Assembly (NCBI GenBank): GCA_910574455.1
Contig: CAJSYZ010000001.1
Span: 222,006-286,005 of the forward strand
Reading direction: 5' to 3'
Source of the DNA: Trichaptum fuscoviolaceum
Taxonomy: Eukaryota > Basidiomycota > Agaricomycetes > Hymenochaetales > Trichaptaceae
DNA: 64,000 nucleotides
Positions 44,659 to 54,390 of this stretch are shown one piece after another. Numbering within the stretch: the stretch's first letter is position 1; every line of letters starts with the position of its first letter. The position numbers and the translations under genes are program-made. The notes under the pieces were generated by a model that was not told the origin of the DNA, did not search any database, and worked only from the letters and a program-made list of their open reading frames with translations.

Positions 44659-45493
44659 CTATAAGTACAAAGGTACAGTCACATAAACTAGTCGAGATTC
44701 TTCGCAGGAGGAAGAGGGAAAGTGTACAATGAAAGTCAAAAGAGAGACGATTAAGATGCAAACGCAAAGATATACTATCTTCTGCAGAGATAGTTCGATA
44801 ATGTCAGACGAAGACAGAGTGGAAGTATGTGCACGTAATAGCACATGAATCTCATCAACATGCTTCATCACTTCCTCCGTTTGATCTCGCGCTTTGCATT
44901 CCTCAATCATCTAGAATGAGGTAAGGCAAGCGGGTAAGAGTGAGAAGTAGATAGACGGACTTTTTGTCTGCGAGTTACGGAAGTGAACACAGCATTAAGC
45001 TGTTGAACCTCTTCTTGAACCTTATGCAAAGCGAGAAAACGCCGCAAGCGCCCGTGCTTAACGGCTTTAGTCAATGAAGACTGAAGAGAATATAAGTCAC
45101 TGCGAAAGCGAATGATAATTATTAGGGAAGAAAAGGACAGAGTGTGAAAGCAAGTACTGAATTAAGCGAAACGAATCCGAGTCATGACCACCTTTGGGAG
45201 GGTGCGAGGTAAGGAAAGCAAGCATATCTAACGCTTGCGTGTTCAGCTGCTTAGCATCGTCGTAGACTTTGACAGTTTCCTGCGACGGGAATAACTTTTG
45301 GAGAGTTACTGTCCAGACAACTTAAACGTACGTCGCATTCAGACAGAATGGTCTGTGCAAAGCCTTTGACTGAGGAGAGAAAGGGCGTAGATGAAGGTAG
45401 CGTGTCACTTATAACGTGACCGAGTCTGAGGATTGCTCTTCCTTTAAATTGACGCGACTTTTCCTCGGAAGTTAAGTCTAGTGGCAAGGGCAT
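44659..45493 (-). pseudogene. Predicted helical-bundle gene, probably broken
   Basis: From the ATG at 45493 exon 1 (to 45332) encodes LGHVISDTLPSSTPFLSSVK and FAQTILSEC. After a 52 nt intron exon 2 (45279-45192) gives VKVYDDAKQLNTQALDMLAF. A third piece (about 45100-44960) reads DLYSLQSSLTKAVKHGRLRR then VQEEVQQLNAVFTSV, and a fourth (44910 downwards) MIEECKARDQTEEVMKHVDE. The helix pattern matches fungal four-helix-bundle modules of cell-death/NLR type. The junction between the second and third pieces is one base out of phase with the only good splice sites, so either the gene is decayed or my junction is wrong. Confidence 0.35.
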
Positions 45494-47391
45494 TGTTGTT
45501 ATCCGAGATGGGAAAGTTCAAGCAAGAAAGAGTAGTGAAAGAGACGTGAAGATGAAAGGGAAGAGAAAGGGGCTTTTAAGAACAAAACTGGGATCAAGAA
45601 GCCCAAGCAATGCACACGCAAGCTTACAAGTCATAGCACAGCAATGCGCAAACGGACGGTAGGCCATGGAATGTTAAAGAAGTAAATCATGAAGGTAGAC
45701 TGTTCGAGGAGTGGCCTACAGCCTAGTGATATAGAGCATTGCGACTGGGGAAGACTATTGAGAAAAGGTGGTGAAGAACAGCGAAGGAGAGAGAGAGACG
45801 AAGAAAAGCCAACGGACTGAACGATGGTGTTTTAAAGGAGCATACCTCTGCCCGTGCCAATCAATCTGAGAACGAGCTCTCATAACACAGTTGAGTAATG
45901 AAGTGTATCTCAATCTCCGGAGTAATTGTTCGGTTAGCGATGTTTTTGTAATTGAGGTAGATGTGAAGGCCATCGCAGACGCATGTTAAGACATCGATAG
46001 CGTTATCGAGTGTGATCTTGACGAGTTACCAGACGGAAAGTGAGGGAAAAGTGTTTCGTAGATTCAGGAACACTGTCTACAATACAGCTGCAACAAAGGT
46101 AGGTAAAGACAGGGAAGCTTACAAGCATAGAACAAGAGTAGGAGGTAGGCGACGAAATTCTGAGCACTGGCTTCACTGGCACGGCGACGCCGAAATCTGG
46201 CTGATAATGAACAGAATATTCGATTCGGCTTGAACACAAAGTAGGAAAGATGTGTAAGCCGGAGTCTCTATATGCTCACAGCCTTCAAACGCTATGCAAA
46301 GCAGTGCGGAAGTATGACTTGACCGGAATGAGTATCCTCACCGGGGGGTTCCAAAACGTATGTCGAGGATATCGATCGTATCCATTGTCGTTAATTGCGT
46401 AGTTCTTGACGGACGTCGCGAGTTAGAATGTGGGACGGTGGAAGTGCCCGCGGGCAAGCCGCTATACAAGCAAACGTTCGCTGGCAGAGACGGTGACGAC
46501 GTGCTTATGAGAGAATGTGCTAAACGCCCAAAGTATTTAATTCTCTTCAGTGATGGAATTTTTGACATGAAGGAGACTGTGGGTTATGAAGGAGTGTTAT
46601 GTACTTCGGAAGGTAGGAAAACGGGCTTATGGGCGAAGACCAAATACTGTATACAATAAAGTAGCAAATAAAAACAGTCGAGAATGGAGTAGTGGGAAAG
46701 TCGTAGGTGAGTTAAAAGCATGATGAAGAAAAGACTGTGGGTTCGATTCAGGGGTAGTGCAATTTTATTGGAAACGGAAACCAGTGTTTTTGTAAGATTA
46801 TGAGCAGAACAGGTACGTCAGAAAAGAAGAGGAAAAAAATGAAGGGAGATAATGACGAAAAAAGCGTACTGGATGAACACGGAAGAGAGATAAAAGTAAG
46901 AGTTACTGTCTTGGACGGGACCTTGACTCATCCAATTTTATTTTTTGTTATCCGAGCATTTCGGATTACCTGTTTTTGAAACGAAATGCAGATTTATAAT
47001 AAGTAAGTGCGTATGTAGTACTGCAAGAGTTCATGACAGAAATGAACAAGAACAGATGAAGATACATGTTAAACTTTTTAAAGGCTGTAAACCGGTAGTC
47101 ACCAGACATTGAGGGAGGAAGTATTCACGCTTTACAGTACTACTCGGAGCTGATTTCATTGAAAAGCACTGCGTGTATATAATATTTAAATCTGTTATAA
47201 TAGAAGAGGTATGGTAGGTAAGTAAATTGTCGAAGACAGTACATGGGAAGGATGAGAGCGCGACGCGACACCAACACACGTGACAAAGGAAGGGAAAAGG
47301 ATTAGGCAAGAAGGTGGGAAAGAAACATGTGATGCGGAAGCAAGTCACATGTCAATAAAGGTTTCTCTTGTAAAACGATGATCCTTTTAGC
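45494..47391. other. Stretch without an assignable gene
   Basis: Candidate single exons exist: minus-strand 45973 downwards (MAFTSTSITKTSLTEQLLRR) and a plus-strand 99-residue frame at 46360-46659 that looks coding (GTVEVPAGKPLYKQTF). Neither can be extended into a gene with known motifs. Confidence 0.35.
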
Positions 47392-47439
47392 ATAACAAAA
47401 CCCTCTACCCTTACGGGTCTCGGGAACAAGCAGTTAGTG

Positions 47440-47459
47440 GCTGTGAGTTAACTCACAGC
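47440..47459. repeat. Perfect 20 bp palindrome
   Basis: GCTGTGAGTTAACTCACAGC is its own reverse complement and lies about 200 bp upstream of the LINE. It could be a protein-binding site or a cruciform. No function is shown. Confidence 0.8.
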
Positions 47460-47609
47460 AGAGCCCGCTACCCAGAGACGGGGAGGAAGTGAGTTTTATA
47501 CGGAAAGGAAAAGAAGCAAAAAACATTTATTTTTCACAAACATACAGAAGTCTAAAGTTACTATCATTAAGTTTGTTCTGTAGTCTGCAACAACCTCATG
47601 CTCTCGGAA

Positions 47610-47676
47610 TATTTTACATACCTCTCCTTGTAGCCAAAATATATCTGATACATCAGCTTAATAGTACGCTCGCTCA
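47610..47676 (-). pseudogene. TFIIB pseudogene, distal fragment beyond the LINE
   Basis: On the minus strand, reading from the target-site duplication, the text SERTIKLMYQIYFGYKER continues the second cyclin fold of TFIIB and ends at a GTATGT splice donor. It is the piece split from 53402-54390 by the LINE. Confidence 0.65.
47665..47676. repeat. Target-site duplication, left copy
   Basis: TACGCTCGCTCA, identical to 53402-53413 on the far side of the LINE. Flanking bases differ. Confidence 0.85.
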
Positions 47677-47687
47677 AACTGACCACC

Positions 47688-48902
47688 ATGTCCACTCAAG
47701 AGGATTTGGTGGCAGAACACAACATATCACAAAAATCACTCGAATCTTCAAGCTCGTTTACCATAGAAGGAGCTCAAGCACTGCTCGGCAGCAATGAGGA
47801 CCTTGAAATGACGGAATGGATTGCGGCAATCAGGAAGTTCAACAGGGACGTGGCAAAAATAACCCAGAAAAACGTAAAAGTCCTTGATGCGATGTACGAG
47901 CGTCTGCTCGCCAAGGCAACGGCCACGCCTCTGCTAACTCGCATGGCCGAGCGCCTCGATAAGATTGAAGAGAAGCTCGGAGCCCCACCGGAGGTAACGA
48001 AACTCACCTACGCGTCAGTGGCAGCCAGTGCGCCTATTGAGGCCCCGCCAAAGCGGACCCGAACAGACGAAGTGACGATCAAGATCGTCAGGAACACGGA
48101 TGCCGAACAGAAGGTGTTAGGTACAGGCGAGGACTTGAAGGACTGGGTAGAGGATGCTATGAAGAGCAGTGGGGTGGAGGGTCTCAGCAAAGTTGAAGTG
48201 GCAGGGGTGAAGCCACACCGGAGTGGCACAAAACTTACGGTGCGCTTTAAATGTCCTCAAGACGCTCATGAAGTGGTTCGGAGCGCGGCGCAGTGCTCAG
48301 CAGCGTTGGGCGCTGGGGCGAAAGTTAGCGTTCCGCACTATGGGGTCGTCATCCAAGATGTACCCTTATTCTACGACCCATTGAAGGACACCTACCGTCG
48401 AGACCTGCACGCACAAAACCCTGCGTTGATACCGACACCGGACACTATCGTGGATGCTCGATGGCTGGTCCCGAAGGCCCGACTCCCACATGGACGCAAA
48501 ACCGGCAGCTGGGTAGTCTTCCTCGACAACCAACAGGCCGCTGACAACATGATTGACCAGGGTGTTCGCGTCCAGGCATTGCTTCTCAATGCACGCCGGT
48601 ACTTCTCGGGTCCACGACAGTGTCGACGGTGCCAAAAATGGGGGCATTTGAGCTACAGCTGCAAGGCCCGCGAGCAGACATGCTCTCATTGCGGCGGGGG
48701 CCATGAAGGATCCGACTGTCCACACCCCGAGAAGAAGCAGTGCGCCAACTGCGAAGGAAATCACGACTCCTACGATTCACGATGCTCAACTAGATATACG
48801 GAGACCCTACGGTTGCAGAGTGCCCAGGCTGGGATGAGCTGGTATTTCTCAGGTGCAGACTTTGGCTTCCAACCCTTTACTTCCCCCTCTTCCTTTGAAT
48901 GA
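47688..48902 (+). CDS. LINE ORF1, gag-like nucleic-acid-binding protein
   Basis: 404 residues from ATG 47688. An N-terminal helical segment (residues about 40-110, with DEVxxKIxxN-type text following) precedes a basic central part. Three Cys/His knuckles close the protein: CRRCQKWGHLSYSC (C-x2-C-x4-H-x4-C), CSHCGGGHEGSDC and CANCEGNHDSYDSRC, typical of Tad1/I-type ORF1 proteins that coat the RNA and ferry it to the target. The stop TGA overlaps the ATG of ORF2 (ATGA at 48899-48902), which suggests coupled translation. Confidence 0.9.
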   Translation: MSTQEDLVAEHNISQKSLESSSSFTIEGAQALLGSNEDLEMTEWIAAIRKFNRDVAKITQKNVKVLDAMYERLLAKATATPLLTRMAERLDKIEEKLGAPPEVTKLTYASVAASAPIEAPPKRTRTDEVTIKIVRNTDAEQKVLGTGEDLKDWVEDAMKSSGVEGLSKVEVAGVKPHRSGTKLTVRFKCPQDAHEVVRSAAQCSAALGAGAKVSVPHYGVVIQDVPLFYDPLKDTYRRDLHAQNPALIPTPDTIVDARWLVPKARLPHGRKTGSWVVFLDNQQAADNMIDQGVRVQALLLNARRYFSGPRQCRRCQKWGHLSYSCKAREQTCSHCGGGHEGSDCPHPEKKQCANCEGNHDSYDSRCSTRYTETLRLQSAQAGMSWYFSGADFGFQPFTSPSSFE

Positions 48903-51900
48903 ATTGCTCCAACCCATCCCACCACGGTCTTCGAATTCGATCTCTTAACTGCAATCGCCGCTACGAGGTCTTAGTCTCGCTTTTAAACAACTCCGACCCT
49001 AACTTATTTGATATCCTATGCATTCAAGAACCCCCTCCCACTTTTGCACGTTTCCCTTCGCTCTGCCCTCATAATTGGGACAGGATAGTGCCTCTACCTT
49101 CCCCGGGTGGAGACGTTATAAAATGTTTCATTTATGTGAGCAAGCGAATCCCTTCCTGCTCTTATTCACCCATCTCCCTTTCCCATTCCAATATCTCAGC
49201 CATCCGCATTCTTATTCATAACTTATCCATCTCTCTATTTAACGTTTACAACCCCCCGGAAACTACTCAAACCATTGAGGCACTGTCAGTGCACCTGCAA
49301 CGACAACTGGACGCGGAGGAGATAATTATGCTTGTAGGCGACTTTAACAAACACGACCCACTATGGGCGGGACCGCTGCACCCAGCGCGATCTGCTCGGA
49401 GTACCGCCGACCCACTCCTCGACATCATCCTGAGACATGGGTTGGAACTCTGCCTTGAGCCGGGAACCCCCACGTTTTTGTCTCCGGTACACAAGACTTG
49501 GTCGACACTCGACCTCCTCTTGGTATCCGGAGAGACCCTCCTGCCCCTCCTTAACTATTGCAGGACGTTCGAAGGCGACGCCTCAGACCATCTGGGTCTC
49601 GAGGCGGAGTTCAGCATCCGCCCAGACCATTGGACCCCACCGGCGAAACCAAGGTATCGAGAGGTTGACTGGGTGGAGTTCGCAAAGCGGGTTTCCAGAC
49701 ACTTCGAGGTGCACCCCCTCCCTCACTCCATGGACTCCCCGGCCTCTCTGGACTCACTGGTCGAAGAGCTCGAGGCTGGTATCTCCAATATTTTGACGGC
49801 CTTAGCCCCGGTATCCAAACCCTCGCAGTATCGCAACCGATGGTGGACGGCACAGCTCACGTGCCTTCGTCAAGCATACCGACGGGCTCAACGCAAGATC
49901 AACAAGTCTGACCCATCGCATGCGTCATGGAAAGCAATGCGAGCCGCGAAGAATGTGTACATAGCCGAGATCACTCGTCAAAAACGGACGCATTGGAGAC
50001 AGTTCCTAGATCAGCTAACTCAAGCACAACTATGGACAGCCGCCCGGTACACGGACGATGCCCCCAAGACTACAACTCGGGTTCCGGCACTTCAGAGCCC
50101 TGAGGGATTGGTGTCTGACACAAGCGGGAAGAGCACAATCCTCTTCAACACGTTCTTTCCTGCAGAGATAGCGTCGTACCAACCGCCGGAGCAGCCAGAG
50201 GCCCCGGAACGAATCATTCGCTTCAAACCATTCACTCAGGCGGACATCGATAGAGCCATCACTCGACTTGCCCCATTCAAAGCCCCTGGGCCCTCCGGTA
50301 TCCCGAATATGGCTATTAAAGCCGCCCGTGCATCCCTGGGGCCCGTTCTCTTGCGCATTCTGGACGCGTCCCTCGCCTTGGGACATTTTCCAACACGGTG
50401 GCGGACATACAACACTGTTACCCTCCGTAAACCGGGGAAGAGCGATTACACAAAACCCAAAGCTTACAGACCAGTAGCCTTGGAAGACACGCTGGGGAAG
50501 GTACTCGAATCAGTAATAGCAGCACGAGTCGCGGCCCTCTCGGAGGAATATGGGCTTCTCCCCACAAACCAATTTGGCGGACGGCCAGGTCGAACCACCA
50601 CCGATGCCATTCTGTTTCTTACCCAAAAAATTAAGGACGCCTGGCGCACGGGTAGGATAGCAAGCGTCCTGTTTATGGACATCTCTCAAGCTTTCCCAAC
50701 GGTAACACACCAGTCGCTAATCTCCAAACTCACTGCCAGTGGAATCCCGCAGGTCCTAGTCCGATGGATTCAGAGCTTCCTAATGGAACGCACCACCACT
50801 CTCTCCTTTGATGACTACACCTCGCCACCACAACCGGTCACCCTTGGCATCCCTCAGGGCTCTCCCTTGTCACCGATTCTGTACCTACTTTTCAACGCGG
50901 ACCTCCTCCAACTTCCTGCCGAGAGACTGGACCCCTCCTCTGGCTTCATAGACGACACCGCAAAAGTAGTGGCCTCCGACACCGTAAACAATAATATTTG
51001 CAAACTCACCACCTTCCTTCGGGCAGCTGATACATGGGGTATTAACAACGGAGCCCGGTTCGACTACGACAAGTTCCAGCTTGTTCACTTTTGGGGTCGG
51101 AAGACTCGCCCTGAAGGAGTAGATCTGACACTTAAATTTCGAACGCATACAATCATGCCTTCTCGGTCGGCGAAGTACCTGGGCGTCCTCCTCGACGATA
51201 AGCTTTCATTTAACTATCACGCTGAGCAAGCCCTGGCGCGGGGGACCCGGACACTGGGAGCCTTGAGTAGACTGAAGATTCCGCATGGCTTCATGCGCCA
51301 ATTGGTGCAGGCTATGGTCTTTCCGAGGGTAGAATATGCTCTCCTGGCCTGGTACGAGCCCATCCAGGCACGCCCAAACCGACGCGTTGGAAGCATAGGA
51401 CTTACCCGTACTCTCGCCAAACTGCAACGACGAGCCGCCAAGTTAATAACGGGGGCCCTCAGTACCACCGCCACTGACATGGCCGACTACCACGCCCACT
51501 TCCTCCCGACCTATCTGCGACTGGAACTTGCTACGTTCAAGGCCGCAGTGCGTCTGTGCACGCTCCCCCACACCCACCCGCTCTACACTATAGTTCAACG
51601 ATGCCGTAAGGGGACCCGACGACACCAATCCGCCATCCACAAGATTATGGCCGCCTTCCCCGAGCTCCAGGGACCGGTGGAAACAATTGGGCCAATCACC
51701 AGCCAAGACCTTGCCATCACGCACCTGACAGTCCACAAAGCGAAGTCCCGGGAGGCTGCCAAGGAAGCAGCTGAAGCAGCCGTTCAAGGCGGCTCCCTAT
51801 GCATCTTTAGCGATGGTTCGGGATTCAAAGGAGGGATCGGGGCAGCAGCAATTGCGATGGGCGGACACCCTCGAGTCCCTTATGACGACTACATACAGGG

Positions 51901-52966
51901 CAAGGCAACCGGAGCAGGGATGACCAGAACAACGTCGGACGGTATTTCGTCAATTTCTTTTCCTTCTTTTCCTTCTTCTCTCTCGCAGTCTACATGTACT
52001 TCTAATTGCAGCCTTAGTCCTCTTTATTCTCAGTTTAACTCTCTTTCCTCTCTTCCTTCACTCTCACTCTCGCATACGCAAGGAGTCTCGACCCGATCAA
52101 CCCAGAGGCCAAGCTTCTCCCCGGACGTGCGCCGACTCTACTTAGGGACCACCCAGGAACACACAGTATTTGAAGCCGAGGTATGCGGAGCCCTTCTTGG
52201 CCTCGATTTGATCAGGGCTACACCCCGAGCCACCAAGGCCACCCTGTTCATTGACTGCCAGCCCGCCATCACCGCTATCCGAACACCCAAAGCCCAATCC
52301 GGCCAGTACCTTCTGGACGCCTTCCGGAAGGAACTCCATCGCCTCCAGAAGCAGCGCCAAACCCTCCAGGTGGAGATACATTGGGTACCAGGACACGAAG
52401 ACATTGAGGCCAACGAGTGGGTGGATACCGAGGCAAAGACCGCTGCCCTGGGCCCCGAGGCTAATATGCCGGGGCGACTCCGGTTCCTCACTCGCCCTCT
52501 CCCTCCCAGTGCCGCTGCCCTCATTGCTTCTCGCACAACCCGCGCGACTAAACAATGGAAAGCTATATGGGCCAAGTCAAAAAGCGCGAAGAAGCTCCGC
52601 CCCGTGGACCCCAATCCACCCGTACGGGGCGTACGGACAATCTACAAGGACCGGAACCGCAGCGAGTGCGCAGCCCTGACCCAGCTGCGTACTGGCCATG
52701 CCCCCCTCAATGCACACCTCCATCGCATTGGGCGCGCAGACTCTCCGCTCTGTGCTAGGTGCGGCGTTCTGGAAACCCCGGCACACTACCTCATTGTGTG
52801 CCGAAGATTTGTCGAGCAGAGGCGTGATCTCCGGAATGCCCTACGGAATCGCCCGCTCACTCTTCGCACTCTCTTGGGACCAAAAGCACGCCTGGGACCG
52901 GTACTTAGCTTCATCAAGAACTCGCACCGCTTCCCCATACTGTTCCCGAAGGACGAGCCGCACTGA
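48899..52966 (+). CDS. LINE ORF2: endonuclease, reverse transcriptase, RNase H
   Basis: 1355 residues. An APE-type endonuclease is at about residues 5-235 (LNCNRRYEVL, MLVGDFNKHDPLWAG, STLDLLLVS, SDHLGLEAEF). Reverse transcriptase follows at about 450-760 (APFKAPGPSGIPN, VLFMDISQAF with D594, GIPQGSPLSPILY, GFIDDTA with D685-D686). RNase H lies at about 965-1170 (IFSDGSG with D972, TVFEAEVCGALLG, LFIDCQPA, HWVPGHEDIEANEW). The C-terminus has a C-x2-C-x7-8-H-x4-C knuckle from C1285. The enzyme would nick the target and prime reverse transcription there. A Ser-rich block of some 60-70 residues interrupts RNase H between its first strand and the EAE segment. All catalytic residues are present. 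Confidence 0.95.
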   Translation: MNCSNPSHHGLRIRSLNCNRRYEVLVSLLNNSDPNLFDILCIQEPPPTFARFPSLCPHNWDRIVPLPSPGGDVIKCFIYVSKRIPSCSYSPISLSHSNISAIRILIHNLSISLFNVYNPPETTQTIEALSVHLQRQLDAEEIIMLVGDFNKHDPLWAGPLHPARSARSTADPLLDIILRHGLELCLEPGTPTFLSPVHKTWSTLDLLLVSGETLLPLLNYCRTFEGDASDHLGLEAEFSIRPDHWTPPAKPRYREVDWVEFAKRVSRHFEVHPLPHSMDSPASLDSLVEELEAGISNILTALAPVSKPSQYRNRWWTAQLTCLRQAYRRAQRKINKSDPSHASWKAMRAAKNVYIAEITRQKRTHWRQFLDQLTQAQLWTAARYTDDAPKTTTRVPALQSPEGLVSDTSGKSTILFNTFFPAEIASYQPPEQPEAPERIIRFKPFTQADIDRAITRLAPFKAPGPSGIPNMAIKAARASLGPVLLRILDASLALGHFPTRWRTYNTVTLRKPGKSDYTKPKAYRPVALEDTLGKVLESVIAARVAALSEEYGLLPTNQFGGRPGRTTTDAILFLTQKIKDAWRTGRIASVLFMDISQAFPTVTHQSLISKLTASGIPQVLVRWIQSFLMERTTTLSFDDYTSPPQPVTLGIPQGSPLSPILYLLFNADLLQLPAERLDPSSGFIDDTAKVVASDTVNNNICKLTTFLRAADTWGINNGARFDYDKFQLVHFWGRKTRPEGVDLTLKFRTHTIMPSRSAKYLGVLLDDKLSFNYHAEQALARGTRTLGALSRLKIPHGFMRQLVQAMVFPRVEYALLAWYEPIQARPNRRVGSIGLTRTLAKLQRRAAKLITGALSTTATDMADYHAHFLPTYLRLELATFKAAVRLCTLPHTHPLYTIVQRCRKGTRRHQSAIHKIMAAFPELQGPVETIGPITSQDLAITHLTVHKAKSREAAKEAAEAAVQGGSLCIFSDGSGFKGGIGAAAIAMGGHPRVPYDDYIQGKATGAGMTRTTSDGISSISFPSFPSSLSQSTCTSNCSLSPLYSQFNSLSSLPSLSLSHTQGVSTRSTQRPSFSPDVRRLYLGTTQEHTVFEAEVCGALLGLDLIRATPRATKATLFIDCQPAITAIRTPKAQSGQYLLDAFRKELHRLQKQRQTLQVEIHWVPGHEDIEANEWVDTEAKTAALGPEANMPGRLRFLTRPLPPSAAALIASRTTRATKQWKAIWAKSKSAKKLRPVDPNPPVRGVRTIYKDRNRSECAALTQLRTGHAPLNAHLHRIGRADSPLCARCGVLETPAHYLIVCRRFVEQRRDLRNALRNRPLTLRTLLGPKARLGPVLSFIKNSHRFPILFPKDEPH
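51943..52085 (+). other. Pyrimidine-rich in-frame insert in the RNase H domain
   Basis: A C/T-rich stretch without stops, encoding almost only Ser, Phe, Leu and Pro. It begins with GTATTTC and contains several AG acceptor-like ends (TCTCGCAG, ATTGCAG), so it may be an intron that happens to be open. RNase H domains of related elements have no such block at this place. Confidence 0.6.
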
Positions 52967-53379
52967 TGGATGCCAAACCAATGGAATCGGACCGCTGACT
53001 CTGAGCTTTCTTTATTTTCGCTTTCCTTTTCTCTCTTTATTTATTCTCTTTATACCTCACTCAGGATGGTACCGACATGCGGACCTCCTCTCATTGCACG
53101 CACGCTCAACATATTCCACCTTTTTCAATGTAGCGATTACCACCACTGTACCTATATGCGCGCCCTCCCTCTTTTCTCTTGCAGCGACTTCCTTTCGCAA
53201 AACTCCATACCCTCATCACTCATACCAAATTAGACCATACCTTTAACTATTTGTTCCTTTAGATTCTCTTTACCTTTCACATTCAAAAGTGTAGCCGCAG
53301 ACTTTAGCATGGTAGATTACTCTCTGTATTTTAAGTGCGCCATAGGCCCTAAAAGGGCCTGCAGTCACTATAATGGAAT

Positions 53380-53401
53380 AAACAAACAAACAAACAAACA
53401 A
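53380..53401 (+). repeat. (CAAA)n tail of the LINE
   Basis: Tandem CAAA units directly before the right target-site duplication. Short tandem tails instead of poly(A) are common in LINEs of this type. Confidence 0.85.
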
Positions 53402-53413
53402 TACGCTCGCTCA
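53402..53413. repeat. Target-site duplication, right copy
   Basis: TACGCTCGCTCA, the partner of 47665-47676. Confidence 0.85.
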
Positions 53414-54390
53414 GAGTTGCTGACACCCGCCACTTGACTGATCTCCTTTGCGGACTTCAGTTGCACAAGAAGGCAGCATGAAAAGTAGATGGTGGGGCTA
53501 CGCACTGGTCATGTGCAAACCTGTTCACATCACCACAGATGGCACGGAGATTAGGAGGTAGACCAAACTGGTTGCAGTAGCAGACCAACAGGTCTTTGGA
53601 ACCTGTGACTAGCGACGGGCAGGCAGCTGAGATTTTATCATACACTCCCGCACCAGGTTGAAAGCCCGCTTGAGTGCTTTGTAGCACTGTCCGAGAGTCT
53701 TCTTTGGAAGGTGGGTTAGATTGCAAATCTCGCAGAACATCCGGGTGACACGACAGGCAATGAAAATGCAAGCCGCAATGACTGCGTCGAGTTTCTTTCA
53801 CCTCCGTAGCTTCTCATCATGCAAACGCGTATACCGTTATTTTGCTATGTCGCCGATCGTCTTCGGGAGCGAGAACTGATCACACCAGCTCAAGATATCA
53901 CGGAAGGCCTGCGTTAGATTTCGCTCTGAGCGCGACGCAGCTTGTCCGCGAGAAACGGCATCCTGTAGCTTCAAGTTGCGGGCTAAGCCCGACCCACCAT
54001 CACGGAAGCTGATGGCAGTGTTGAGTTGTGCAATTCCACCGAAGAGAGGATCTATGGCAGCACCGACACGCGACGGAACGTCTCCTTTGTCAATTGTGAA
54101 TGTCTAATGAAGGCTGAGAGTCTTCATTCGTTGAGAAAAGGCCACCATATTTCACTTACATGCCATTCACTGCGAGTATCTACAATCCTGTCGCCCAAGG
54201 CCAATCACATCCTCCATAGTCAAGGTCACCGCCGCTGAACTCGTCGTTCGGGTGCAAATGTTTGCACAATTGTCGGAGATGATGTCGAACCACTTGCCGT
54301 TCTGTTCAAGGGCGGCGCGTCGACAGCACTGGCAGGGGTGCCAATATGTGAGTCCGACTTCGAGAAAGAAAAGAAAAAGAAGAAAGAGGA
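53402..54390 (-). pseudogene. Transcription factor IIB pseudogene, proximal part
   Basis: Minus-strand text follows TFIIB in order. A degenerate zinc ribbon lies near 54.36-54.17 kb (EFSGGDLDYGGC, then LGDRIVDTRSEW in another frame). After a 56 nt intron come DVPSRVGAAIDPLFGGI, QLNTAISFRDGGSGLAR, QAFRDILSWCDQFSLPKTI, then DAVIAACIFIACR and TLGQCYKALKRAFNL of the first cyclin fold, and DLLVCYCNQFGLPPNLRAIC and SAKEISQVAGVS of the second. Stops replace residues after GDIAK and after KLRR, several frames alternate, and the LINE splits the second cyclin fold. Retained introns show that it arose by DNA duplication and is not a processed copy. The functional gene bridges TBP-DNA and RNA polymerase II. 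Confidence 0.75.

Larger units (their letters stand above)
47677..53401 (+). mobile_element. Tad1-like non-LTR retrotransposon (LINE), full length
   Basis: Two-ORF LINE ending in a (CAAA)n tail and bounded by TACGCTCGCTCA at 47665-47676 and 53402-53413. The leader before ORF1 is only about 11 nt after the duplication, so the 5' end is either very short or slightly truncated. Both ORFs are open, so the copy may be recent and active. It splits a minus-strand TFIIB pseudogene. Confidence 0.9.

Noticed and set aside
53380..53413. LTR or polyadenylated processed gene end
   Set aside because: The CAAA tail with target duplication directly after LINE ORF2 explains it. No long terminal repeat is present.
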